The notes under the pieces were generated by a model. It was given only the letters and a program-made list of their open reading frames with translations, had not been told where the DNA came from and did no database searches. 24,932 bases of DNA from Oscillospiraceae bacterium (GTDB lineage: Bacteria > Bacillota > Clostridia > Oscillospirales > Ruminococcaceae), in contig CAAGDT010000209.1 in NCBI GenBank assembly GCA_900768675.1, forward strand, positions 1 to 24,932, given 5' to 3'. Shown here in pieces: positions 1-8,041 of the stretch. How positions within the stretch are numbered: the first letter of the stretch is position 1; each line of letters begins with the position of its first letter. The translations under genes were made by a program, and so were the position numbers.

Positions 1-20
1 GGGGGGGGGGGGGGGGGGGG
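1..20. other. poly-G run at contig end, probable artefact
   Basis: The first 20 bases are all G and are followed directly by a strong hairpin at 21-53. Two-colour Illumina chemistry reports no signal as G, so a G run at a contig end next to a stable hairpin is most simply a read-through failure carried into the assembly. It should not be treated as genomic sequence without raw reads. Confidence 0.85.
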
Positions 21-53
21 AGCCGTTCAAACCCCGAAGGGTTTGGAACGGCT
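21..53. repeat. strong hairpin next to the contig end
   Basis: The arms AGCCGTTCAAACCC and GGGTTTGGAACGGCT are complementary with one bulged G around a CGAA loop. No U-run follows on the plus strand. On the minus strand the sequence runs into the artefactual homopolymer, so terminator function cannot be judged. It may end a gene lying off the contig. Confidence 0.6.
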
Positions 54-76
54 CCTGCCGTAAACGCAGAATTGCG

Positions 77-114
77 AAAAAAAGCCGCCGGTTTCCGAAG
101 AAACCGGCGGCTTT
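77..114 (-). terminator. rho-independent terminator of the first ECF operon
   Basis: A perfect 15-bp GC-rich stem (81-95 with 100-114, loop CGAA) is followed on the minus strand by a run of seven T (77-83 complement). It lies 20 bases beyond the stop codon of the anti-sigma gene ending at 134. Confidence 0.9.
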
Positions 115-133
115 GCGTAATCCCTGTTCAGCT

Positions 134-1369
134 TTACTCAATATTAACAGCAGCTCCGCCTATCGTAACCGAAACTACCTCGTCCAAATCTACTGCCTCC
201 TCAAGCATAAAGGAGCAGTCTATATCCCAGCGGTCAATAAGCCCCAGCTTTTCATACACCAACTGACCCGAAGCGGTATTCGGACTTCCGTTGCCTGTTT
301 CGTTGTTGAAGGAGGGCTTTTCGTAGCCGTCTGCAATTGATACGGTACTTCCGTCCCTTAAGGTAACATATCCGATACTGCTGTGCAAAGTCAGATAATA
401 AATCTCATCGGGTATTTCTCGGTGGGCCTTGAAATTAACTGTCATAGGCGAAACCCGTACGCTGTCCAGGGTGAAATCAATATCGTAATGCTTAAGCTCC
501 TCCGCTGTCTGTGCGTGATTATAGAAATTCAGCGCTATATTCTCGCTTACTTCGGCGCTCTTTACGTCTGCACTTAAGTTTTCCAGATTAACGGTTGCAT
601 TGTATGAGCCTCTGAAGCTTTCGTAAGCCGTATCAGTGCCCACAATATATTTCTCCTCCGAGCTTTTTGAATACTCGTAATCAACCGTCATTTTTGTAAG
701 CTTTAAGTCAGAAAGGCTTATTTCAATCCCCTTTGAATCCCTGTTTTTGCTCTCTGTCCATGCCACCGCCAGGGTAAGCTTATTATCGACGGGATTATCG
801 TCCTCTATAAAGCACTGCTTTGCAAAAACAATAGGGTTTCCATAGGTGTTTTCTCCTGTCTTTTCCCTTTCCCGTGTGCAGACAAGCTCATCAAAGAATG
901 CCTTTGGCAATTGCTTTTTCTCGCTGTAAACACTTCCGTCCTTAAATTCCAGCAGATAATCCGACATATCGAAAATTCCGCCGTCCTTGCGGGTAATGTC
1001 AAGGAAAATAATACTCATATTCCCGTCCGTAAGCCCGCCGCCTACGTTAATACTGAGATTTTCAAAGCTGTTCATTTCGTCAGAAACGCTTACATCGGAC
1101 ATAACCCGATGAAGCTTATCCTCATTACCAAGCCAATGACTCAGCACCTTTCCGAAATCCCAGTCGTAGTATGCGCCGATACTTACCGTTCCGACAGCAA
1201 GGGCTGCGGCGGCAGCACATACTGCCACAAAAGGCTTATTTACCTTACGCTTTTTATCTGCATTTATTTCTCTCATAGCTTCCGCCTTTCCGAGCGTACT
1301 TTCGTACAGCTCCCTGTCGCAGGACAGAGGCGTTATCTCCTCAAATGCCTTTCTTAATCTTTCATTCAT
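134..1369 (-). CDS. membrane-anchored anti-sigma factor-like protein (DUF4179 type)
   Basis: This 411-aa protein has a cytoplasmic N-terminus of about 45 residues, one transmembrane segment (about 46-66, alanine/valine rich) and a long extracytoplasmic part that appears beta-rich. That is the layout of DUF4179/RsgI-like regulators of ECF sigma factors: the short N-terminus holds the sigma factor inside and the outer domain senses envelope stress. The family call rests on architecture and context, not on a residue motif. Its ATG lies inside the last codons of the sigma gene (8-base overlap), so the two are translationally coupled. A strong terminator follows 20 bases after the stop. The inducing signal cannot be read from the sequence. 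Confidence 0.75.
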   Translation of the reverse strand: MNERLRKAFEEITPLSCDRELYESTLGKAEAMREINADKKRKVNKPFVAVCAAAAALAVGTVSIGAYYDWDFGKVLSHWLGNEDKLHRVMSDVSVSDEMNSFENLSINVGGGLTDGNMSIIFLDITRKDGGIFDMSDYLLEFKDGSVYSEKKQLPKAFFDELVCTREREKTGENTYGNPIVFAKQCFIEDDNPVDNKLTLAVAWTESKNRDSKGIEISLSDLKLTKMTVDYEYSKSSEEKYIVGTDTAYESFRGSYNATVNLENLSADVKSAEVSENIALNFYNHAQTAEELKHYDIDFTLDSVRVSPMTVNFKAHREIPDEIYYLTLHSSIGYVTLRDGSTVSIADGYEKPSFNNETGNGSPNTASGQLVYEKLGLIDRWDIDCSFMLEEAVDLDEVVSVTIGGAAVNIE

Positions 1370-1835
1370 GATAATCCTCCGTCAGCATAGTTTTAAGTCT
1401 TGCTCTCGCCCTCGCCAGCCGCATTGAAACCGAAGCCGCCGTTGTACCGCAGATTTTAGCAGTTTCCTTAAGGGAATATCCCTCGTAATAGTGGAGATAA
1501 ACTGCGGTCATCTGCTCCGGGGTAAGCTTTTCAATAAGCTCCCTTAAATCCCTGCTTTCTTTTTCGGGGGCAGGCACTTCCCACTCCGGAAGCTCCTCCC
1601 GCCTTTTGCGCCAGCCCGAGCGCAGAAGTGAAACAGACAGATTTACCGTAACACGGATAAGCCACGCCTTTATTTCGCCGTCAGAAGCAAATTCCTTTTC
1701 GCAAAGGTACAGCTTAAGGAAAGCCTCCTGGGTTATTTCCTCGGCATCGGCGTGATTGCGGGTATAGCTGTATGCAACACGATAAATCGTGCCGTGGAGC
1801 AGGTTTATAAGCCTGCTGAAATCTGCGTTGTCCAA
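1362..1835 (-). CDS. ECF-family RNA polymerase sigma factor
   Basis: A 157-aa ECF sigma factor of normal length. Region 2 contains the core-binding/-10 recognition stretch around DAEEITQEAFLKLY (residues about 31-44). Region 4 contains the helix-turn-helix around YSLKETAKICGTTAASVSMR near the C-terminus. The start is TTG at 1833-1835, chosen because AGAGGTG lies 5-6 bases upstream and no ATG fits. It is the promoter-proximal gene of a two-gene operon with the overlapping anti-sigma partner. The sequence upstream (about 1,855-1,915) lacks another gene and may hold an autoregulated ECF promoter. Family assignment is firm; the regulon is unknown. Confidence 0.93.
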   Translation of the reverse strand: MDNADFSRLINLLHGTIYRVAYSYTRNHADAEEITQEAFLKLYLCEKEFASDGEIKAWLIRVTVNLSVSLLRSGWRKRREELPEWEVPAPEKESRDLRELIEKLTPEQMTAVYLHYYEGYSLKETAKICGTTAASVSMRLARARARLKTMLTEDYHE

Positions 1836-1917
1836 ATTTTCACCTCTGTTCTGAAAGCGCCTTCAACTGTATAACGTTTCGGGGGCAGGAAATCTAACGG
1901 GTAAGAAAAATTTTTTC

Positions 1918-1954
1918 AAAAAAACAAGGCGCAAATCATTAAATAATCTGCGCC
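1918..1954 (-). terminator. terminator of the peptidase-like gene
   Basis: GGCGCA and TGCGCC (1928-1933 and 1949-1954) form the base of an A/T-filled stem. On the minus strand it is followed by TTG and seven T. It sits 10 bases after the stop codon at 1964. Confidence 0.85.
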
Positions 1955-1963
1955 GGAATATTG

Positions 1964-2629
1964 CTATTTGAAATATACAAGCTTTTTGCAGAACCTTTCG
2001 CCCCTTACATAATCCTCTAAATCTATGTCCGCCGAAGCTCCCCATGTAGAAACCATTACTGTGAATTTCCCTGAGCTTACGTCCTCTCTTAGCTCCGTAA
2101 CCGTTACCCAATGTTTGTTAAGTGAACAGGTGTAGCTTCCGTGGGGGAAGGCGCAGGGAACGCTATTAAGCCTTTTGTTGAAGCCGATAAGCATAGCAAT
2201 CGGCTTGTCCATTTCAAGCCCTTCTTTTATAAACTCCGCCGCTTTTCTTACTGTAAAGACTGCGGTTAATTTTTTTGGTGCAAGAGCAACTCCCCTCGCT
2301 TTTGCAAAAGCCAATGCACCGGAAACAAAGCGCATAGTTCCCCAGATTCCAAACCTTCCCGCTTTTAGATAACGGGAAATTTCACAGATATGGCTTGTAA
2401 AATCCGCTCTTGTATGTTCTCCCTTGTAAAGCGGAGAGTATTTTGTGGCTGTTCCCGACATATACATTAGAATATTTCCTGTGGCAACAATCCCGCAGCC
2501 CCTTTTCCGCTTTTCCTCTTCTAAAAACCAGTCCTGATTTCCGCCGAAGCAGGAGCTTTCGCTGTCGGAAATGCCGAGAAGCTCCGGGCGGCTCAGGCTG
2601 TATATTTCTACTGTGCTGTTAGTATTCAT
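1964..2629 (-). CDS. papain-fold (C39-like) cysteine peptidase-like protein
   Basis: This 221-aa protein has the landmark order of a papain/C39 fold: Gln32, then Cys45 in RGCGIVATGN, His173 in NKHWVTV, and a late STWG at 194-197. STWG matches the position of the NSWG motif, where the catalytic Asn normally sits; here that place holds Ser194. No signal peptide or transmembrane segment is visible, so it is probably cytoplasmic. It is monocistronic, with its own consensus promoter and its own terminator, between two ECF operons. It could be an active peptidase, an amidase-like enzyme or a non-catalytic relative. The fold assignment is moderate and the substrate unknown. Confidence 0.6.
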   Translation of the reverse strand: MNTNSTVEIYSLSRPELLGISDSESSCFGGNQDWFLEEEKRKRGCGIVATGNILMYMSGTATKYSPLYKGEHTRADFTSHICEISRYLKAGRFGIWGTMRFVSGALAFAKARGVALAPKKLTAVFTVRKAAEFIKEGLEMDKPIAMLIGFNKRLNSVPCAFPHGSYTCSLNKHWVTVTELREDVSSGKFTVMVSTWGASADIDLEDYVRGERFCKKLVYFK

Positions 2630-2671
2630 AGCAAAACCGCCCTTTCTGTGTGTTATCGGAAGTATAGATTT

Positions 2672-2699
2672 ATTATAACAAAAAGGTGGGTTTTGTCAA
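2672..2699 (-). promoter_or_regulatory. perfect-consensus sigma-A promoter
   Basis: On the minus strand TTGACA (complement of 2694-2699) and TATAAT (complement of 2672-2677) are separated by 16 bases, so all 12 consensus positions match. Transcription would start near 2,665, about 36 bases before the ATG of the peptidase-like gene. An AAGGGCGG ribosome site lies in that leader. The -35 box lies inside the terminator hairpin of the upstream operon. Confidence 0.85.
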
Positions 2700-2705
2700 C
2701 CCGCC
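2680..2705 (-). terminator. terminator of the second ECF operon
   Basis: On the minus strand GGCGGGTT and AACCCACC pair over a short loop with one mismatch and are followed by five T. It begins seven bases after the stop of the 850-aa gene and overlaps the promoter at 2672-2699. Confidence 0.75.
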
Positions 2706-2711
2706 TATAAG

Positions 2712-5264
2712 TTATTCTCCGTCTTTCAGAGTTGATATTACATATCCGTTGTCATTTACTGCTGTTACGCTTATCGGGTCTTTTGCGATTAAATTGCTTA
2801 CCGCCTCTCCGCCCATAGGCAGACCCTTATACACCCTGTGTTGTTCCTCCTTAGTTTCGGTATTCAGTATAACTGCAATAAAATAGCTCTCATCGGGAGA
2901 AACGGATACAAGCTTTATTTTCTCCTTTTCTTCAAGCTCCAGATGTACCTGCTTACTGCACTCAAAGGAAGTATAGTAGAAACAGCAGTCTTCAATATTA
3001 ATTACGGCTGTATCGCTTACCTTTACAGGAGCAGACAAATCGTAAACCTTGCCGTCTGTAACAGAAGAACAACTATTATCTCCGAAGGTTACTGCGGAAT
3101 ACAATACCTTTTCGGGGAGGTTTTCTGCGCTGTACTCGGCGGTTACTCTTATTATCATTTTATCGCCGTTATCGCTTACCGCAACAGGCACATAACCGCA
3201 AAGACCATCGCAGCCCTCGGGGAATTTTACAGAGTTCATAACGTCAAAGATGTCAGATTCACGCAGAAGCTTTCCCTCTTCAAGGTCGAATATACTGTAT
3301 TTCTGACTGCTGTTAATCAGCAGGTATCTTCCGTTATGGGACAGGCATAAATATGCGCTTTGTTCTCCCTGCGGGACTAAATTATCCGGCAGTACCGTTT
3401 CTGTTACGGGATTCATATTATCATCGAAAAAGGTTACGGTTATTTTACGAAGATAGCTTTTATCGCCGTAAACCTGCTTAATTGCAGCAATTCCCTTTTC
3501 GGTGTAGGACAGGGTAAATGTGAAGTTATTTTCTTCCCTGTACTCTGCCATAGTTTTTGTGGTGATGTAGCTTCCGATATAGCTGCTTGGCGAAAAAACA
3601 TCGGGCTTTTCATAAACGTTGATAATGCATTTACCATTATTCATCAAGCCCTCGTCAGCAGGTTTTCCGCTATCAATATTTTCAGACATTACCATATTGC
3701 TTGCAGCAGTATTGTACACAGAGCTTGCATACCACCTTTGCACGCCCTTTCCCGAAATCCCGCTGTATATATTGCAGTCGGAGATAACCGGTTCATCGGT
3801 TTTTTCAAAGGCAATCCCGCCTATACTTTCTGACATTCCGCCTGTTTCTTCATTTTTTTCAAAATCCGCCCCTGTCATTTCCGCATTGTAAATGCTTCTG
3901 TTTCCTGCCAAATCAACAGCAATTACAGTACCCTTATCGTTTATTTCAACTCTTGTGGGAAGTGAATCGCAGGGCTGTTCATATATAAGCTCCTTGTCCT
4001 CTCCCTCGCCCTTGTAGGCACGGATATAAGCCTTTTTTGTTTCTGTATCGGTAACAGAAGCGGCAAGATATTTTCCGTCGGGAGAAAGGCTTGCGGTTAC
4101 GACTTTTTCTTTCTCCGAAAGGGGCAGATTTATATGCTGAATTTCATCAAAAGCGTAATAGTCAACTCTGTTCCCGTCAACGTGGGTTATAGAATCCGCT
4201 TCATCAAAAATGACTCCCGAGGTTCCGCCGCAGAAGCCCGCTATTTTCGCAGTCGGCTCTTTTCCGCTTATGTCGATATAGCCAACGGAAAATGTGGAAA
4301 GCTGACTTCCGCCGTCTATTAGCTCATTATTAAAGGTCTGTATTGTTTTTCCGTCGTTGCTGATATTGAGGGCTACAAATTGGTTAAAAATATACTCTTC
4401 TCCATTTTCGCCCACACAAGGGAGTTCCCTTGTGTCGGGAATTTCAAAAAGAAGCTTTGCCCCGTTTTCAAGGCTGAATGCCCTTAAAGAATACTTAAGA
4501 CCCTCGGCGGTATTCATTATAGCTTCAACAAAATACTTTCCGTTCTCCGAAAATGACCATAGATAATAGCCCTCGAATTTTCCCTCGTTCTCATAGGCTG
4601 GTATATCCGCAGTTCCCGTAATCTTCAGCTTGTCATTATAGAAATAAATCTTTCTCGCCGAGGAATAGCAGTCTTCACCCGATTTTGTAATGCTGCACCT
4701 TACTCCTATGGGTCCTCTTTCCGTAAAAAACATACGGAAATAATAGCCCTCATTCTTCTCACATTCAAGACTGCTGTTCAGATTCGTATAAGTATCAAGA
4801 TAAAAGCCTCTGCTGTCGTAAACGGCTATATCCTGCACATTTGTATCGGTGCTTGTGTTGTTGACATAGAACAGCTCGCCGCCGTTATAGATATTGCCGC
4901 CGGAAAGGGCAGCGCTATCCGCCGGCAGGAAGAAAACCCCCGCTTTATAATCCTCTGTAAACTCCGGGGCGCAGGCAATACTCGGACTGCTCTCTTTTCC
5001 TGCGCCGGTCTGTACCTTGTTTTTGCTCACAAAGTCAGCGAAAAATACCGTTCCCGCAATAACTCCGAAAGCCGCCGCAAGGCTTACTGCCCCCGTAAGA
5101 ATTTTTTCCGCTTTGCTCCTTTTCTTTATAGGTGCAGGTCTGCCCGAAAAGGAAACCTCGATTACATTACCGCCCTTTCTCCCGCTTCCAAAGCGCTCCG
5201 CCGCACGGTCAATATATTTCTCGTCAATTCTGCCCAAAGCCTCAGCCAAAATATCCTTTTTCAT
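2712..5264 (-). CDS. large membrane anti-sigma-like protein with probable beta-propeller sensor domain
   Basis: This 850-aa protein has about 54 cytoplasmic residues, one transmembrane helix (about 55-77) and roughly 770 residues outside. The outer part repeats blade-like stretches of the type SPDGKYLAASVTD, SENGKYFVEAIMN, SHNGRYLLINSS and SPDESYFIAVILN, as in WD40/TolB-like propellers. The start codon overlaps the sigma gene stop as ATGA (5261-5264), the usual sign of a coupled sigma/anti-sigma pair. No enzyme motif is visible. It most likely binds the sigma factor through its N-terminus and senses something outside. The anti-sigma role is inferred from context; the propeller call is from repeat pattern only. 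Confidence 0.7.
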   Translation of the reverse strand: MKKDILAEALGRIDEKYIDRAAERFGSGRKGGNVIEVSFSGRPAPIKKRSKAEKILTGAVSLAAAFGVIAGTVFFADFVSKNKVQTGAGKESSPSIACAPEFTEDYKAGVFFLPADSAALSGGNIYNGGELFYVNNTSTDTNVQDIAVYDSRGFYLDTYTNLNSSLECEKNEGYYFRMFFTERGPIGVRCSITKSGEDCYSSARKIYFYNDKLKITGTADIPAYENEGKFEGYYLWSFSENGKYFVEAIMNTAEGLKYSLRAFSLENGAKLLFEIPDTRELPCVGENGEEYIFNQFVALNISNDGKTIQTFNNELIDGGSQLSTFSVGYIDISGKEPTAKIAGFCGGTSGVIFDEADSITHVDGNRVDYYAFDEIQHINLPLSEKEKVVTASLSPDGKYLAASVTDTETKKAYIRAYKGEGEDKELIYEQPCDSLPTRVEINDKGTVIAVDLAGNRSIYNAEMTGADFEKNEETGGMSESIGGIAFEKTDEPVISDCNIYSGISGKGVQRWYASSVYNTAASNMVMSENIDSGKPADEGLMNNGKCIINVYEKPDVFSPSSYIGSYITTKTMAEYREENNFTFTLSYTEKGIAAIKQVYGDKSYLRKITVTFFDDNMNPVTETVLPDNLVPQGEQSAYLCLSHNGRYLLINSSQKYSIFDLEEGKLLRESDIFDVMNSVKFPEGCDGLCGYVPVAVSDNGDKMIIRVTAEYSAENLPEKVLYSAVTFGDNSCSSVTDGKVYDLSAPVKVSDTAVINIEDCCFYYTSFECSKQVHLELEEKEKIKLVSVSPDESYFIAVILNTETKEEQHRVYKGLPMGGEAVSNLIAKDPISVTAVNDNGYVISTLKDGE

Positions 5265-5803
5265 AGTTCAACACCTCTTTCTTCAAGAAACCTCCGCAGC
5301 TCCTTACGAATACGGGACAGCCTTTGCTCAACAGCGTTCTCCCTCATTCCAAGCTCATCGGCGATGGTTCTGACGGACATTCCGAAGTAGTATCTTGAAA
5401 CGAAGATATTGCCGTTGACTTTGTTCTGCTTTTTTATAAAGCAGTTCAGCGCCTCCCCAAGCTCTCTGCTGTCAACAGCGCTTTCTACCGTGCGGCTGTC
5501 GGGGATTACCTCAGAAAGCTCATCAAGGCACTCCGAATAGCCGCCGTATATCCTGCCGTATGTATCAAGGGCGGTGTTGCGGACTATCCTGCAAAGAAAG
5601 CCCCTGAAGGAGCGGGGATTTGTGGGAGGGATACTGTTCCAGAGCTTGACGTAGGCTGTACTTACGCACTCCTCTGCGTCCTGCTCGTTTTTCAGTATCT
5701 CAAAGGCGATTCTTCGGCAAAGGCGCCCGTATTTTTCCGCTGTTTCCGACAGGGCTTTTTCGTTCCTGTCAAAGAGCAGCTTTACAATCTGCTTATCGTT
5801 CAT
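5261..5803 (-). CDS. ECF-family RNA polymerase sigma factor
   Basis: A 180-aa sigma factor. Region 2 includes NEQDAEECVSTAYVKLWNSI and region 4 includes MSVRTIADELGMRENAVEQR. The reading frame is open to an ATG at 5851, but the ATG at 5801-5803 (protein beginning MNDKQIVKLL) has GGAAAGG upstream and begins where ECF proteins normally begin, so it was preferred. It overlaps the 850-aa membrane protein by four bases, forming a leftward two-gene operon. Its sequence is only distantly similar to the other sigma factor in the window, so the pair is not a recent duplication. Confidence 0.92.
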   Translation of the reverse strand: MNDKQIVKLLFDRNEKALSETAEKYGRLCRRIAFEILKNEQDAEECVSTAYVKLWNSIPPTNPRSFRGFLCRIVRNTALDTYGRIYGGYSECLDELSEVIPDSRTVESAVDSRELGEALNCFIKKQNKVNGNIFVSRYYFGMSVRTIADELGMRENAVEQRLSRIRKELRRFLEERGVEL

Positions 5804-6007
5804 TTTCTTTTTCCTTTCCCAAGGATATTTCAAAGCGATTAATCGTTTCATAATATAAGACGGTAAAAATTAAATTTCCTGACGTTTTTTCGCTTAATTT
5901 TTTGCAGTAAGCTTTATTTCATTTTACTTTATTTCTCCCGCTTTTGCAACTGCCCCCAAAAGGCAATTAACACAAATAATGGCGGGAAAAACTGTTATTT
6001 ACGCTGA

Positions 6008-6036
6008 TTGACATATCAATATTATTATGTTAGTAT
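6008..6036 (+). promoter_or_regulatory. sigma-A promoter for the lipoprotein gene
   Basis: TTGACA at 6008-6013 is followed after 17 bases by TAGTAT at 6031-6036, with the lipoprotein start about 40 bases downstream. The rest of the 5,850-6,060 gap is AT-rich and must also hold the divergent promoter for the sigma gene at 5803. Confidence 0.7.
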
Positions 6037-6077
6037 GATTATAAGTAAAGAAACGGTTATCCGAGGGAGGTATGATT

Positions 6078-6596
6078 ATGAAAACAGGCGTAAAAATTCT
6101 GTCGGCGGTTATTGCGGCAGCTCTTCTTTCCTCCTGCGGGGCGGCTTCTCACGAATACGACTTCTCCGATAAGGAGCTGTCACACGCTATGGCTGTAAGG
6201 GAATCCCTGCTTGACGGCTTATCCCGCCAGCCCGACGAGAAGAACGTTCAGCAGAAATTCAGCAACATTGACGAATACCTGTACAGGTTCGAGCACGGCG
6301 GCGACAAGGCGGAAATCCTGCGGCTTACCACAAAGGACGACGTTGTGTACAATATCCGTATCGGCGGAAGCGATAATGTAAGCTCGGATTACTGCCTTTT
6401 CGGTATTCATAAGGGAGATTCAAAGGACTCCGCCGAATCGCTGGGCAAGGCGGCTTTCGACGAAGAAGGAGTATGGTCGAAGATCGGGGGCATAGATACC
6501 CTTACCTTCGGCTCTGAAAAGGGAAATAACGGACTGCTTGTCATTAACTTTGATACGGGCGGTAAAGTAAAAAATATCAGTTATACAAAGGCTTAA
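6078..6596 (+). CDS. small predicted lipoprotein of unknown function
   Basis: A 172-aa protein with a lipoprotein signal: a basic start (MKTGVK), a hydrophobic stretch and the lipobox LLSSC with Cys20 as the lipidated residue. It would sit on the outer face of the membrane. The start at 6078 was chosen over 6072 because GAGGGAGG (6063-6070) is 7 bases before the former and only one base before the latter. The mature part is rich in charged residues and gives no recognisable domain. It stands alone between divergent and convergent neighbours, so context gives no role. Confidence 0.85.
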   Translation: MKTGVKILSAVIAAALLSSCGAASHEYDFSDKELSHAMAVRESLLDGLSRQPDEKNVQQKFSNIDEYLYRFEHGGDKAEILRLTTKDDVVYNIRIGGSDNVSSDYCLFGIHKGDSKDSAESLGKAAFDEEGVWSKIGGIDTLTFGSEKGNNGLLVINFDTGGKVKNISYTKA

Positions 6597-6606
6597 GAAC
6601 AAGAAA

Positions 6607-6636
6607 AGACCTCACAATCAGCGGTTTGTGAGGTCT
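6607..6636. terminator. bidirectional terminator between convergent genes
   Basis: Perfect 11-bp arms AGACCTCACAA and TTGTGAGGTCT lie between the lipoprotein gene and the GH27 gene. On the minus strand the stem is followed by TTTCTT, a good U-run. On the plus strand the tail CATATTTCC is weaker. It most plausibly serves both genes. Confidence 0.8.
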
Positions 6637-6700
6637 CATATTTCCGGATTATGAATAAACCGGCTTGACAGCCTTAATAAACAGAAGTATCATATAAATA

Positions 6701-7960
6701 TTACAGAATTTTGTACGCTTTCGCCCCGTGGCTTTCAAGGCTTACTTCAAAGCTTTCGCCTATGTCGGTCTTTTCTCCCGACCATAATTCCGTTGCGCCG
6801 GAAGCTTTCTCAATCTCCAAATCCGACAGGCTTATTTTTACAGTTCCGCCGGTTTCGCCTGCGTTGAAAACCGCAGCGTACTGCCCGCCGTCGGCGCAGA
6901 CAGCAGTCCAGAGAATGTACTCGTTTCCGTCAATGCTTCTCCGCCATACCTGATGAGCGTGACGAGCCTTTTTGTGCATTTCAAGTATTGCTTCATTTGT
7001 GATAAGCTTCATAGTAAACTCATCAAAGCCCGTCATTTCTCCGCCTATCATAAGGGGCGAGCGGAAAATGCTCCAGAGGGTAAGCATTGTGATTTGCTCG
7101 TCGTGGGTAAAGTTGGTTCGGTTTGCCTTGTCCCAGACCTGATTGATAGGTCCTATGGGCAGCATATCGGCGTCAGGCCAATGTCCTGCTCCCGAATGGG
7201 TGCACCACTTCTCCGCACGCTCAAACATAGCGTAAAGCAGCTCCCACTTGTCCCAAAAATCGTCGGTAATCCGCCACATATTTGAAACCTGCTTGTAAAG
7301 CTCCGCCTTTTCAAGAAGAGCAGGTCCGGGAGAAAGACTTAAAACCATATCCCTTCCGCAGTCTTTAAGCGCATCACTCAGCATAACAAGCTCCGCTTCC
7401 TCGTGTGGCAGCTCACGGCAGATATCGTCGCACTTGATAAAATCAACGCCCCAGGAGGCGTACAGCTCAAAAATGCTGTCGTAGTAGGCTCTTGCGCCCT
7501 CTTTTTCGGGGTCAACGCCGTACATATCTGTATTCCAAGCGCAGATACTTGCGGTTTTTGCAATCTCACGGGCGGTCTTGTCCGTTCCCTTTATTTTCGT
7601 GTTATTATGAACAGCCTGCCTTGGAATACCACGCATAATATGTATTCCGAACTTAAGTCCGAGAGAATGGACGTACTCGGCGAGGGGCGCAAAGCCCTTT
7701 CCGCCTGCGGAGGAGGGGAACCTGTTTTCAGCGGGAATAAGCCTTGAAAACTCGTCCATACAAAGCTCGGTAAAAGGGTGGTAAACGTGGTTAACCGCTT
7801 GCGGCTCGTACCACTGAATGTCCACAACGATATACTCCCAGCCGTATTTTTTCAGATGCTTCGCCATAAATTCGGCGTTCTGTCTTACAATATCCTCGGT
7901 TACTGCGGCGCCGTAGCAGTCCCAGCTGTTCCAGCCCATGGGCGATGTTTTTGCAATCAT
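6701..7960 (-). CDS. GH27 family alpha-galactosidase (or related GH27 glycosidase)
   Basis: A 419-aa enzyme expected to release terminal alpha-D-galactose from oligosaccharides. GH27 hallmarks are the N-terminal PMGWNSWDCYG, the first strand motif YIVVDIQWYE, the nucleophile in DFIKCDD (Asp178, usual form KYDNC) and the acid/base in WRITDDFWDKW (Asp234, usual form WRTTGDIKDNW). A C-terminal beta-sandwich starts near residue 330. There is no signal peptide, so it probably acts inside the cell on imported sugars. GGAGGAC precedes the ATG by 5 bases. It is monocistronic, with a promoter at 8042-8070 and a leader hairpin. The substituted residues around both catalytic aspartates leave room for a different glycoside, such as beta-L-arabinopyranoside. 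Confidence 0.9.
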   Translation of the reverse strand: MIAKTSPMGWNSWDCYGAAVTEDIVRQNAEFMAKHLKKYGWEYIVVDIQWYEPQAVNHVYHPFTELCMDEFSRLIPAENRFPSSAGGKGFAPLAEYVHSLGLKFGIHIMRGIPRQAVHNNTKIKGTDKTAREIAKTASICAWNTDMYGVDPEKEGARAYYDSIFELYASWGVDFIKCDDICRELPHEEAELVMLSDALKDCGRDMVLSLSPGPALLEKAELYKQVSNMWRITDDFWDKWELLYAMFERAEKWCTHSGAGHWPDADMLPIGPINQVWDKANRTNFTHDEQITMLTLWSIFRSPLMIGGEMTGFDEFTMKLITNEAILEMHKKARHAHQVWRRSIDGNEYILWTAVCADGGQYAAVFNAGETGGTVKISLSDLEIEKASGATELWSGEKTDIGESFEVSLESHGAKAYKIL

Positions 7961-7987
7961 TTTTGTCCTCCGTTGTTTCGGTTTTTG

Positions 7988-8039
7988 CAGAAATCCGTCG
8001 GAGAAGTACTGCCATCAAAAAATTCCGACGGTTTTTCTG
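7988..8039. promoter_or_regulatory. inverted repeat in the GH27 leader
   Basis: CCGTCGGA (7995-8002) and TCCGACGG (8024-8031) are perfectly complementary, and CAGAAA/TTTCTG extend the outside. It lies between the GH27 promoter and start codon. On the plus strand it is followed by five T and could stop antisense transcription. On the minus strand it could be an operator or leader hairpin. Confidence 0.55.
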
Positions 8040-8041
8040 TA

